Assembly (NCBI GenBank): GCA_937965785.1
Contig: CALCKT010000043.1
Span: 1-64,000 of the forward strand
DNA: 64,000 bases
From: an uncultured Propionibacteriaceae bacterium
GTDB taxonomy: Bacteria > Actinomycetota > Actinomycetes > Propionibacteriales > Propionibacteriaceae
Reading direction: 5' to 3'
The notes under the pieces: model-generated
What the model saw: only the letters and a program-made list of their open reading frames with translations
Database searches by the model: none
What the model was told of the DNA's origin: nothing
Shown: positions 15,966-24,796 of the stretch, piece after piece
How positions within the stretch are numbered: position 1 is the stretch's first letter
Layout: every line of letters begins with the position of its first letter
Program-made: the position numbers and the translations under genes

Positions 15966-16249
15966 CTCCGCGACGAGACTCGCACATGGTCCCCGCGCTG
16001 GCAGGGGTCGTGCCTCACACATTTTTCCGGGGAAAGCGTTCGCGACAAGTTCGAATGCTTGGGTTCAACGCCAAGTCGTTGTTCGCCACAAATCGAATTT
16101 CTTTGCATGATTCCTTGTCGGAGAGGTTTGGGGCGACCTCCCGGCCCAGCTGATTCGTGGAGTCCTGTTCGTGGTCACCTACGGCTGCGCTCTGGCCGAG
16201 GGGATTGTTGGCTGACAGGCCGCTCGTGAGATGGGCCTCGTTGAATTTC
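15966..16249. other. Intergenic DNA without recognisable gene
   Basis: Lower-GC sequence between the protease promoter and the end of pstB. Short open frames exist on both strands, but none has a ribosome-binding site or a familiar product. No clear terminator for the pst operon was seen. Confidence 0.5.
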
Positions 16250-17026
16250 TTACCCGAAGCGACCGGTGATGTAGTCTTCCGTGGCCTTCTTCTCCGGGTT
16301 GTGGAAGATGCGTTCCGTCGGGCCGATCTCCACCAGATGGCCCGGTTCGCCCTGGGCCTTCAGGTTGAAGAAGGCCGTCTCGTCGGAGACCCGCGCCGCC
16401 TGCTGCATGTTGTGGGTGACGATGACGACGGTGTAGTGCTCCTTGAGTTCGTGGATGAGGTCCTCCACCGCGAGGGTGGAGATCGGGTCGAGGGCCGAGC
16501 AGGGTTCGTCCATAAGCAGCACATCGGGATGCACCGCGATGGCCCGGGCGATGCACAGCCGCTGCTGCTGCCCACCGGAGAGCCCCACCCCCGCCTTGCC
16601 GAGGCGGTCCTTGACCTCCTTCCACAGGTTCGCTCCCCGCAACGCCTTCTCGACGGCCTCGTCCAGCACCGCGCGGTTCTTCTCCCCGTTGAGTCGCAGC
16701 CCGGAGGCGACGTTCTCGTAGATCGACATCGACGGGAACGGGTTGGGTCGCTGGAACACCATCCCGACCACCCGTCGCACCGCCACCGGGTCGACACCGG
16801 GCCCGTACAGGTCGGTGCCGTCCAGCAGCACCTCACCGGTGCAGTGGGCCCCGGGAATGACCTCGTGCATCCGGTTGAGGGTGCGCAACACCGTCGACTT
16901 GCCGCATCCCGACGGTCCGATGAAGGCCGTTACGCTGCGCGGTTCCACCACCAGGTTCACGTTCGAGACGGCGTGGAACTTGCCGTAGTAGATGTTGAGG
17001 TCCTTCACCTCGATGCGCTTCGACAT
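16250..17026 (-). CDS. pstB: Phosphate ABC transporter ATP-binding protein
   Basis: ATPase of the high-affinity phosphate importer. 258 residues with Walker A GPSGCGKST, the Pst-typical LNRMHE after it, signature GLSGGQQQRL, Walker B VLLMDEPCSALDP and H-loop VIVTHNMQQA. It is the last gene of pstSCAB, 31 bp after pstA. No phoU gene follows, although one often does in this family of operons. Confidence 0.96.
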   Translation of the reverse strand: MSKRIEVKDLNIYYGKFHAVSNVNLVVEPRSVTAFIGPSGCGKSTVLRTLNRMHEVIPGAHCTGEVLLDGTDLYGPGVDPVAVRRVVGMVFQRPNPFPSMSIYENVASGLRLNGEKNRAVLDEAVEKALRGANLWKEVKDRLGKAGVGLSGGQQQRLCIARAIAVHPDVLLMDEPCSALDPISTLAVEDLIHELKEHYTVVIVTHNMQQAARVSDETAFFNLKAQGEPGHLVEIGPTERIFHNPEKKATEDYITGRFG

Positions 17027-17057
17027 GGATCCAGTATCCCTTCGGGTCGCGTTGCGG

Positions 17058-18221
17058 TCACTTGAGCCTGTTGCGGCTGGCCATGCGCCGGGCGATCAGG
17101 TTCAGCACCATCACGATCAGCACCAGGGTCAGGGCGGCCGCCCACACCCGGTCGGCGCCCGGCTGTCCATCCGGCACGGAGATGCCCGAGTTGATCATGG
17201 TGGGCAGGGCCCCCATCGAGTTCCCGAACGGGTCGAGGAACAGGTTCTGGGTGTATCCGATCAGGATCAGCAGCGGCGCCGTCTCGCCCATCACCCGGGC
17301 GATGCCCAGCACCACCCCGGTCAGGATGCCGCTGTAGGAGGTCGGCACCACGATCCGCAGGATCGTCTTCCACTTCGGCACCCCCAGCGCGTAGGAGGCC
17401 TCCCGCAGCGAGTCGGGGACCAGCTTCAGCATTTCCTCGGTGGATCTGAGCACCATCGGAAGCATCAGCAGCGCCAGCGCCAGCACCGTCGCGAAGGGCG
17501 AGGGTCGCTGCCCGAGGGTGGTGATCAGCAGGGCGTAGATGAACAGGGCCGCGACGATCGACGGCACACCCGTGAGCACGTCGACCATGAACGACACCAC
17601 CCGGGCCGCCTTCGTGCCCCGCCCGTACTCGACGAGGAAGATCGCGCCCAGCATCCCGAGCGGCACCGCGATCACCGCCGTCAGCAGCCCGAGCATCAGG
17701 GTGCCGTAGATGGCCTGGATGGCCCCGCCCTTGGCGTCGGTGGCCTGCGCCGACCCGAGCGGTGTCGTCCACCACTGCAACGACGGTGCGCGGGCGTCCC
17801 CCGACCCGGTGTCGGTGATCATGACGATGTCGTAGGGCCGTCCGGGGTCGGGGGAGACGGGAGCGGTGGTCCGGGTGCGGTAGGTGTTCACCTTCTCACC
17901 GACCGCGACGTAACGCCCACCCGGCACGTAACGCCACTCGACGGCCTCGTCTGAGGGTTTGGTGTTCACGTCGCCCCCGCACGCGTCGGCGGCGAGCCGC
18001 ACCTTCTCGGAGCGGTCCATGCAGATCACGTGGTAGTCGGCGCCGACGCTGTACAGCAGCGGCGCACCCTTGACCGCCACCGAGATCAGGATCCACAGCA
18101 GGGGGATCGTGGCGGCGGCCACGGAGAACCACACGAAACCCGTCGCCAAGTTGTTCTTCACGGCCCGCCATCCGGTGGGGCGTTGCAGGTTCAGGGAGCC
18201 GGGGGACAGGGGAGCGGACAT
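17058..18221 (-). CDS. pstA: Phosphate ABC transporter permease PstA with enlarged periplasmic loop
   Basis: Inner-membrane permease of the Pst importer, 387 residues against roughly 280-300 in many homologues. After the first membrane helix (about residues 27-50), a hydrophilic insert of about 90-100 residues (roughly 58-150) precedes the core permease domain. The insert contains two cysteines (in VICMD and DACGG). The core has the permease EAA-like loop with EASYALGVPKWKT. The start overlaps the pstC stop by one base (TGATG). Confidence 0.92.
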   Translation of the reverse strand: MSAPLSPGSLNLQRPTGWRAVKNNLATGFVWFSVAAATIPLLWILISVAVKGAPLLYSVGADYHVICMDRSEKVRLAADACGGDVNTKPSDEAVEWRYVPGGRYVAVGEKVNTYRTRTTAPVSPDPGRPYDIVMITDTGSGDARAPSLQWWTTPLGSAQATDAKGGAIQAIYGTLMLGLLTAVIAVPLGMLGAIFLVEYGRGTKAARVVSFMVDVLTGVPSIVAALFIYALLITTLGQRPSPFATVLALALLMLPMVLRSTEEMLKLVPDSLREASYALGVPKWKTILRIVVPTSYSGILTGVVLGIARVMGETAPLLILIGYTQNLFLDPFGNSMGALPTMINSGISVPDGQPGADRVWAAALTLVLIVMVLNLIARRMASRNRLK

Positions 18222-19219
18222 CAGGATTTCGCCTTTCCGCGTTCGGCGACGACGCGCGCCAGGGCGTTGACCGCGAACGTCAGGACGAACAGGACCAGAC
18301 CGGCGGAGATGTAGATCCCGGCCTTGTAGGTGGTGTCGAACTCGGCGGCGTTGCGGGCGATGATGGAGGCGAAGGTCTCGCCGCCGCTGAAGACCGAGAC
18401 GTTGAAGGAGCTGGCCGACAGGATCAGCATCACCGCGATCGTCTCACCCAGCGCCCGGCCCAGCCCCAGCATGGCGGCCGCGGTGGCGCCGGAACGCCCG
18501 TGGGGCAGCACCGTCATGCGGATCATCTCCCAGCGGGTGGCGCCGAGCGCCAGGGCCGCCTCGATCTGATCCCGGGGGGTTTGCGCGAACACGTCGCGGG
18601 TGACGGCCGTGATGATCGGCAGGATCATCAACGCCAGCACCAACGACGCCGTGAACACCGTGCCGGGGGAGGTCACCTGCGTGGTGCCGAACAACGGGAA
18701 CCAGCCCAGATGGGCCTGCATCCAGTGTGCGACGGGTTGCAGGGCCGGGCCGAGCACCTTGATGCCCCACAGGCCGAAGATCACCGACGGAACCGCAGCC
18801 AGCAGGTCGATGACGAACCCGATCCACCGGGAGAAGCGACCCCCCACGTACTGGGTCAACAGCAGCGCGATCCCGACCGCCACCGGCACCGCGATCAGCA
18901 GCGCGATCAGCGAGGACAGCACCGTGGTCCACAACAGCGCCGCGACGCCGAAGTGCGGGGGCCGGGAGGAGGAGTCGAAGGTCGTGGAGGTGAAGAAGTT
19001 CGCGGTGTTGTCCAGCAACGGCTGCCAGGCGTTGCCGAGCAGGAACGCCCCGATGATGAGCACCACCACGACGATGATCAGGCCGGAGGCCCGCGCGGAG
19101 CCGCCGAACAGCAGATCGCCGAGGTGAACGGTCCTGCGGCCCCGGTTGGTCAGGGCGTCGGGGGTGGTGGAGAGGCCGGGCTTCCCGTTTTTGGGCGGGG
19201 TGTGTTTGGCGTTGCTCAT
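18221..19219 (-). CDS. pstC: Phosphate ABC transporter permease PstC
   Basis: Second membrane subunit of the Pst importer, 332 residues with about six membrane helices after a polar N-terminal tail of about 45 residues. The cytoplasmic coupling loop reads EAALALGATRWEMI. FGLWGIKVLGP in the middle is characteristic of PstC. Its ATG overlaps the pstS stop (ATGA) and its stop overlaps the pstA start, so the operon is tightly coupled. Confidence 0.95.
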   Translation of the reverse strand: MSNAKHTPPKNGKPGLSTTPDALTNRGRRTVHLGDLLFGGSARASGLIIVVVVLIIGAFLLGNAWQPLLDNTANFFTSTTFDSSSRPPHFGVAALLWTTVLSSLIALLIAVPVAVGIALLLTQYVGGRFSRWIGFVIDLLAAVPSVIFGLWGIKVLGPALQPVAHWMQAHLGWFPLFGTTQVTSPGTVFTASLVLALMILPIITAVTRDVFAQTPRDQIEAALALGATRWEMIRMTVLPHGRSGATAAAMLGLGRALGETIAVMLILSASSFNVSVFSGGETFASIIARNAAEFDTTYKAGIYISAGLVLFVLTFAVNALARVVAERGKAKS

Positions 19220-20319
19220 CGGATCCCGGAGACGCTCCGGTTCACCTTCTTCCGCAACTCGTCGGGCAGGGGCGCGTAGCCGAGCTCCTCAAGAGAGGCC
19301 TGTGCGGTCTCGGATGCGAACAACCCCAGGAAGTCGCGCAGCAGTTCCGGGTTGGAACCTCCAGCGGAGCAGACGACCTCGTAGGTGGCCATGACCAGTG
19401 GGTAGGCGTCGTCACCCGGGGTGTAGTCGATGTCCAGGCGGATGCCGTCGTCGCCGGTCTCCGCCTCGGCCGTGGCGACGGCCCGGCTGGCCGTTTCCCC
19501 CGACAACTCCACCCCGTCGATGCGGGCGACCTTCAGGTCGCGTTCCAGCGCAGCGCCCCACTCCAGGTAGGTGATGGAGTTGTGGGTGCCGGTGATGGCG
19601 TCCGCGACACCCGCGGTTTTCTCCTTGCCCTCGCCCCGGTTCGCGGGCCACTTCTTCGACGCGTCGTGATCCCAGGTGTCACCGGCGGTCTTGGCCAAGT
19701 ACTTGGTGAAGTTCTCGGTGGTGCCGGATTCGTCGGCCCGGTAGAACACCGCGATCCCGGCGTCGGGAAGGGAAACCCCGGGATTGGCCGCCGCTATCGC
19801 GGGGTCGTCCCAGCGGGTGATGTCGCCGGTGAAGATCCGTGCGATCAGCTCGGCGGTCAGGTTCAGATCCGTGACGCCGTCGACGTTGTGGGCGACGGCG
19901 ACGGGGCCGAACACCAGGGGAAGGTTCAAGGCGGTGTTTCCCTGGCAATGTTTCTCCGCCCTGTCGGTCTCGATCACCCCGTCGCGTTCCTTGCGGCTGA
20001 GCGGGGAGTCGGAACCGGCCAGGTCGACGGCGCCGCCGAAGAACGCCTTCACCCCGGCGCCGGAACCGGATGTGGTGTAGTCGATGACGGTTCCGGGGCA
20101 GGCCGCGGTGTAGTCCTGGATCAGTTTTTCCATCGCGGTTCGCTGCGAACTGGCCCCCTCCCCCCGGAGCGTCCCGCCCGGGCAGTCGGGCCGGTGGGAA
20201 CCTGCTTCCCCCGTGGCGACGGGGTGAACGGCGACGCCCCCGCTCCAGCAGCCGGTCAGCAGCAGGGCGCTGCAACCCAGCGTCGCGGTCAGGCGCAACT
20301 TCAGGTCACGAAACCTCAC
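19216..20319 (-). CDS. pstS: Phosphate-binding lipoprotein PstS
   Basis: Extracellular phosphate receptor feeding PstC/PstA, 367 residues. The signal peptide ends in the lipobox LLLTGC (Cys near residue 23). Phosphate-binding segments are recognisable: GEGASSQRTAMEKLI, TTSGSGAGVKAF, LAGSDSPLS and YRADESGTTENFTKYL. GTG 20319 was chosen: it gives a normal signal peptide and lies 8 nt after a TAGCTT box (20328-20333), suggesting leaderless initiation. A GTG at 20355 would add an atypical N-terminus. No Pho-box repeats were convincing upstream. Confidence 0.93.
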   Translation of the reverse strand: MRFRDLKLRLTATLGCSALLLTGCWSGGVAVHPVATGEAGSHRPDCPGGTLRGEGASSQRTAMEKLIQDYTAACPGTVIDYTTSGSGAGVKAFFGGAVDLAGSDSPLSRKERDGVIETDRAEKHCQGNTALNLPLVFGPVAVAHNVDGVTDLNLTAELIARIFTGDITRWDDPAIAAANPGVSLPDAGIAVFYRADESGTTENFTKYLAKTAGDTWDHDASKKWPANRGEGKEKTAGVADAITGTHNSITYLEWGAALERDLKVARIDGVELSGETASRAVATAEAETGDDGIRLDIDYTPGDDAYPLVMATYEVVCSAGGSNPELLRDFLGLFASETAQASLEELGYAPLPDELRKKVNRSVSGIR

Positions 20320-20663
20320 GTTCGACGAAGCTAGACATGAAAGATGACGGCACACCTACACCCGGGTTAACGTCCGGTGAACGCTGGATCGAGGCGCCAT
20401 CCGGTCCGGCCAGCCCTGATTCGCTGGTCTTCCGGACGACTGCCTGCGCTGTAGCGCTGGCGTTTGACGGTTGGGCAGGCGGACGACGGAAGGGCCAGCG
20501 CGCGGGGATCGGGCCGGCGTCCGGGAGGAACCGGGGCATTGATCGCAGGCATCGCGTATCACGATGGATGCCCGCGCCAATCGCAGCCGATTGGCCCACG
20601 GCGCCCGCCTATGCATTGATGCCGCCTCCTGCGCTGCTGGTTTCGGACTCCAACCTCAAGTAG

Positions 20664-21321
20664 GATTCCGGCGAGCCACTCACCTTGGTGGTCGAGGTAC
20701 CCGCCCATGCCCGCTCGGCCCAGCGGCTCTTGTCCTTTGAGACATTCCAGGTGGCCGGGTTCGACATCGCCGGATACTCAACGAAACCTCGGCCGCAGGT
20801 TTCGAGTACACCCACCGCCAGGCCTGCACCGTCACCTCGAAACGCACCCACGTTCTCATCCATGACCTCGGCGGAGACGATATTCGACCGGGTCCTTTCC
20901 GGGCTGGCGGCCGCCAGCGCCGGGTTCGCGCTGACCGACAAGCTGTCGCGCGGGTTCGGGGTGTTCCGGGACGGAGCGCGGGCGAGGAGCTGATTTTCTC
21001 CCGCACCCAGCTGGTGACGCCAGGGGTCCCAGTGTTCATGACTCCTAGTTACCGGGCGGCGCACAACATCAGCTGGTTCCGGTTCGTGGAATACAGCGAC
21101 CTAGGCCCGGACGGTTAACCCACCGGCACCCTCGCCCCTTCTCCGACGTGCTGTTCGCCTTCGACCCGGCGCTCCGCGGCCGCGATCTGAACGCCATGGA
21201 GATCGTCCGGCGGCCCGATGGCCCACTGACCGAGGAGACCTATACCATCGACGGCGACGGGGTGGTGTCCCTCACCATCACCGGCCTCGACAACGGTCAC
21301 ACCTTTCAGCAGGCCCTGTGA
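20664..21321 (+). pseudogene. Decayed Hsp70/DnaK-like gene
   Basis: Pieces of an Hsp70-family protein lie in order but in shifting frames. First comes EPLTLVVEVPAHARSAQRLL...VAGFD (to about 20768). After a shift comes RRILNETSAAGFEYTHRQ...VLIHDLGGD (to about 20880), corresponding to the InEPTAAA and vYDLGGGT motifs of the ATPase. Then ASAGFALTDKLSRGFGVFRDG (to 20993), another shift to EELIFSRTQLVTPGVP...NISWFRFVEYSDL ending at TAA 21118, and finally a third frame with LFAFDPALRGRDL...VVSLTITGLDNG ending at TGA 21319-21321. Much of the ATPase core is deleted and the 5' end is missing (in-frame TAG at 20661). Non-functional. Confidence 0.75.
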
Positions 21322-21671
21322 CCCGCGGACCACAAGGCCCCAACCCATCCCTTTCGTGGCCGCAGACGTCTGTCCTGCGGGCGTCCTCGTCCCCAAACAG
21401 GATCAGCGCGGCGGTTTTTCGCCAGCATCTAAGTGGCCTTGCCCGACCGGGTAGCCTTGATCCGACAGATCAGGGGCGTGACGAAGCGCCTCGGAGGGGA
21501 CGGACCTATGCACCTCGCGCGCCGCTTTACCCCGATCGCTTCGTCCGTCCTGAACCATCGCCCCGGTTGCTAAATGCACAGCAGCCACCAGCCCCGCCAC
21601 GCGAGACGGGCCGCACAGGGTCACCGATTACACCCGCCACGATCATGCTCCCGACCCGAATGGGATCACTC
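21322..21671. other. Upstream region of the carotenoid operon
   Basis: 350 bp between the Hsp70 remnant and the fused idi-crtE gene. The carotenoid frame is open through this stretch, but codon content and similarity begin only at about 21672. No clear promoter was identified. Confidence 0.4.
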
Positions 21672-23330
21672 ATGAACTCCACCCCCACGACCGGCCACGA
21701 TTCCTCCACCCACACCCCCACCGACGACCAGGTGGTGCTCGTGGACGCGTCAGCCAATCCGATCGGGCGGGCGCCGCGGCTGGCGGTCCACACCGCCGAG
21801 ACACCCCTGCACCTGGCCTTCTCGACCTATCTGTTCAACCGGCACGGGCAGGTGCTGATCACCCGCCGCGCCCTGGGCAAGGGCACGTGGCCGGGCGTCT
21901 GGACGAACTCCTGCTGTGGTCACCCCAGGCCGGGGGAATCCTTGGACGACGCGATGCGCCGACGCATCCGCGAAGAACTGGGGGCCGAGGTGGGGCCGTT
22001 GACACGCGTCCTGCCCGGGTTCCGCTACCGGGCGGTGGACGCCTCTGGGGTCGTGGAGAACGAGATCTGCCCGGTGTCGGCCGGGGTGTTGGAATCCGAG
22101 GTCCACCCCAACCCCAGCGAGGTGATGGAGGTCGCCTGGGTGAGCTGGGACGACCTGGTCGCGGCGGTGAGTGCGACCCCACAGGTCTACAGCCCGTGGG
22201 CCGTGCAGCAGGTGTCCCAGCTGGGGGCCGCGCTGCCCACTCCGTTCCCGGCGAGCCAGCCCCCGCCCCCGGACGTGAGCCGGTGCCTCGCCGATGTGGA
22301 GGAGTTCATCGGCGACGAGCTCGACCGGCTGACGGACGCGTGGCAGGAGTCGGCTCGCGGCCTTGGACTGGAGGTGATGCCGGTCGACTTGCCCGCTTGG
22401 GTGTCCAGCCAGTTGCGGGACGGCAAAAGGTTCCGGGTCTCGATGACCTACTGGGGTTTCGTGGCGGCGGGTGGGGTCGGCGGCGGCCCCGGCTACCGCA
22501 CCATGGTGCGGGCGGCGTCCGCGCTGGAGTTGCTGCACCTCTTCGCGCTGATCCACGACGACGTCATGGACGGCTCCGCCTCCCGCCGAGGCCGTCCCTC
22601 TGCCCACGTGGAGGCGAAGGACTGGCACCAGCGGGCCGGGGCGGTAGGCGATCCCGAGGTCTTCGCCCGGAACCTCGCGATCCTCGTCGGGGACCTGGCC
22701 CACATGGTCGCCGACGCGACCGCGGACCGGCTGCCCGAACCGATGAGATCGGCGTGGTACGGCCTGTGCCTGGAGCTGATCGCCGGCCAGCGGGCCGATC
22801 TCACCGGTGCCGCGGCGTCCCGCCGGGACCTGGCCCACGCCCGCGAGGTCGCGCGGCTCAAGTCGGGACGCTACACCGTCACCCGCCCCCTACAGCTGGG
22901 GGCCCTGGCCGCGGCCGCTTCGCCCGAGATCCTGGAGGTCCTTGAGCGCGCGGGCGACGAGATCGGACAGGCCTTCGCCTACCGCGACGACATCCTGGGG
23001 GTCTGGGGCGACCCTGCGCAGACGGGGAAACCGTCCGGCGACGACCTCGCCGAGGGGAAAGCGACCGTCATCCTCGCGCTCGCCCAGCAACGCCTCGACG
23101 GCGCGGCCACCGCCCGTCTCGACCGGCTCGGCACTCCGGCCATGCGCCCCGGCGATGTCGTCTTCCTCCAGGACGCCCTGGTGACAGCTGGCATCCGGGA
23201 CGAGATCGAAGCCATGATCGCCCAGCATCTGGACACCGCATACGCCCACCTGGAGTCCGGCCCCCTGGCGGCCGCCGGGGTGACCGGGCTGAAGCGGATG
23301 GCTCACGCCGCGGCCTGGAGGCACCAGTGA
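21672..23330 (+). CDS. Fusion of isopentenyl-diphosphate isomerase (Idi) and geranylgeranyl diphosphate synthase (CrtE)
   Basis: One 552-residue polypeptide carries two early carotenoid steps. Residues about 15-180 are a type-1 (Nudix-fold) IPP isomerase: HLAFSTYLFN, the catalytic cysteine in TNSCCGHPRPGE and the catalytic Glu in VVENEICPV. Residues about 195-552 are an all-trans polyprenyl synthase with first aspartate motif LIHDDVMDGS (DDxxD), GDLAHM, and second motif AYRDDILGVWGD. A Pro-rich linker (PASQPPPPD) separates them. There is no stop between them. ATG 21672 was preferred over 21660 or 21645 for its nearby GGGA, but the start is uncertain. The stop overlaps crtI (GTGA). Confidence 0.92.
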   Translation: MNSTPTTGHDSSTHTPTDDQVVLVDASANPIGRAPRLAVHTAETPLHLAFSTYLFNRHGQVLITRRALGKGTWPGVWTNSCCGHPRPGESLDDAMRRRIREELGAEVGPLTRVLPGFRYRAVDASGVVENEICPVSAGVLESEVHPNPSEVMEVAWVSWDDLVAAVSATPQVYSPWAVQQVSQLGAALPTPFPASQPPPPDVSRCLADVEEFIGDELDRLTDAWQESARGLGLEVMPVDLPAWVSSQLRDGKRFRVSMTYWGFVAAGGVGGGPGYRTMVRAASALELLHLFALIHDDVMDGSASRRGRPSAHVEAKDWHQRAGAVGDPEVFARNLAILVGDLAHMVADATADRLPEPMRSAWYGLCLELIAGQRADLTGAAASRRDLAHAREVARLKSGRYTVTRPLQLGALAAAASPEILEVLERAGDEIGQAFAYRDDILGVWGDPAQTGKPSGDDLAEGKATVILALAQQRLDGAATARLDRLGTPAMRPGDVVFLQDALVTAGIRDEIEAMIAQHLDTAYAHLESGPLAAAGVTGLKRMAHAAAWRHQ

Positions 23331-24796
23331 GGGTCGCGGTGATCGGGGCGGGGCTGTCCGGCCTGGCAGCCGCTCTTCACCTGACCGGACGCGGTCACAG
23401 GGTGACGGTGGTGGAGCGCGGGCCGATCCCCGGGGGACGCTACGGGACGCTGGAACAAGACGGTTTCCGGTTCGACACCGGCCCCGTCGTGTTCACGATG
23501 GTCTCGCTGCTGGAGCAGGCCTTCGCCGCGGTGGGGCGGAGCAGCGCCGACTATGTCGAGCTGACCAGGCTCGACCCGGCCTACCACGGGTTCTTCGCCG
23601 ACGGCAGCACGCTCCGGGTCCGCCCAGGGCACCTGGGAATGCGGGCGGAGATACTCGCCGAATGCGGTCCGGCCGAGGCCGCCGCCTTCGATGACTTCGT
23701 CGCCTGGCTCAAACGCCTCCACGATGTCGAGCTGCCGCACTTCATCGACACCAATTTCGACTCTCCCCTGGACCTGCTGCGCTCGCCCCGCGCCGCGATC
23801 GACCTGCTTCGTCTTCGCGGCTTCGGGAGGCTGGGCCGCGAGATCGACCGCCGGTTCGCCGACGACCGGCTGCGGCGCCTGTTCAGCTTCCAGGCGATGT
23901 ACGCCGGGCTGTCGCCGGTGCGGGCGCTGGCGCTGTACGCGGTCATCACCTACATGGATTCGGTGGAGGGCGTGTGGTTCCCCACCGGCGGCATGCACGC
24001 GGTCCCAGCCGCCATGGCCCGCGCGGCCAGCGACGCCGGGGCCGAGTTCTACTACGACGCGACGGTCAGCCGGATCGGCCGTGACGGGTCGGGCCGGGTG
24101 ACGGGCGTGGAGCTCGCCGGTGGCGACCAGGTGGCGGCCGACGCGGTCGTCGTGACCAGCGATCTGCCGGTGGCCTATGCCACGCTGCTGCCAGGGCTCC
24201 GGGCCCCGCGGGTGGTGCGGCGCGGCCGCTACTCCCCGAGCGCGCTGGTGTGGCATCTCGGCGTCCGCGGGGAACTGCCCCGGGGAGCCGGGCACCACAA
24301 CATCCATTTCGGGCACCAGTGGGACGAGGCCTTCGACGACCTGCTCGTGCGTGGGCGCGCGATGGCGGACCCTTCACGCTACGTCGCGGTGCCCTCCCTG
24401 GACGACCCGGCCGCCGCCCCCGCGGGCCATCACACGCTGTACGTGCTGGAACCGGTGCCCAACCTCCAGGTCGGGCCGATCGACTGGCTGATAGAGGGGC
24501 CCCGGTTGCGGGAGCGGATGCTGGGCTTCCTCGACCGGTCCGGTTACCCCACCGACATCGTCACCGAGAAGCTGGTCACCCCCGCGGACTGGTTCGCGCA
24601 GGGCATGGCCGCGGGGACACCGTTCTCCCTGGCCCACACCTTCGCCCAGACCGGGCCGTTCCGGCCCCGCAACATCGATCCCCGCGTCCCCGGGGTGGTC
24701 TTCGCCGGGTCCGGGACGACGCCGGGCGTCGGCATCCCGATGGTGCTGATCTCGGGCAAACTCGCCGCGGATCGGGTGGATCGGATGCGGCGATGA
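23327..24796 (+). CDS. crtI: Phytoene desaturase
   Basis: FAD-dependent desaturase converting phytoene to lycopene. 489 residues with the N-terminal dinucleotide fold VAVIGAGLSGLAAALHL, the substrate-domain segment GGRYGTLEQDGFRFDTGP, PTGGMHAVPAAMA, and the C-terminal FAD signature VVFAGSGTTPGVGIPMVLIS common to bacterial CrtI. GTG 23327 overlaps the stop of the fused isomerase-synthase gene. Its own stop overlaps crtB (ATGA). The gene order isomerase/synthase, desaturase, phytoene synthase forms a tight operon. Confidence 0.94.
   Translation: MRVAVIGAGLSGLAAALHLTGRGHRVTVVERGPIPGGRYGTLEQDGFRFDTGPVVFTMVSLLEQAFAAVGRSSADYVELTRLDPAYHGFFADGSTLRVRPGHLGMRAEILAECGPAEAAAFDDFVAWLKRLHDVELPHFIDTNFDSPLDLLRSPRAAIDLLRLRGFGRLGREIDRRFADDRLRRLFSFQAMYAGLSPVRALALYAVITYMDSVEGVWFPTGGMHAVPAAMARAASDAGAEFYYDATVSRIGRDGSGRVTGVELAGGDQVAADAVVVTSDLPVAYATLLPGLRAPRVVRRGRYSPSALVWHLGVRGELPRGAGHHNIHFGHQWDEAFDDLLVRGRAMADPSRYVAVPSLDDPAAAPAGHHTLYVLEPVPNLQVGPIDWLIEGPRLRERMLGFLDRSGYPTDIVTEKLVTPADWFAQGMAAGTPFSLAHTFAQTGPFRPRNIDPRVPGVVFAGSGTTPGVGIPMVLISGKLAADRVDRMRR

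Noticed and set aside
20609..21064. Minus-strand 151-codon frame in the Hsp70 remnant
   Set aside because: It is the antisense shadow of the plus-strand Hsp70-like fragments, which match DnaK motifs in order.
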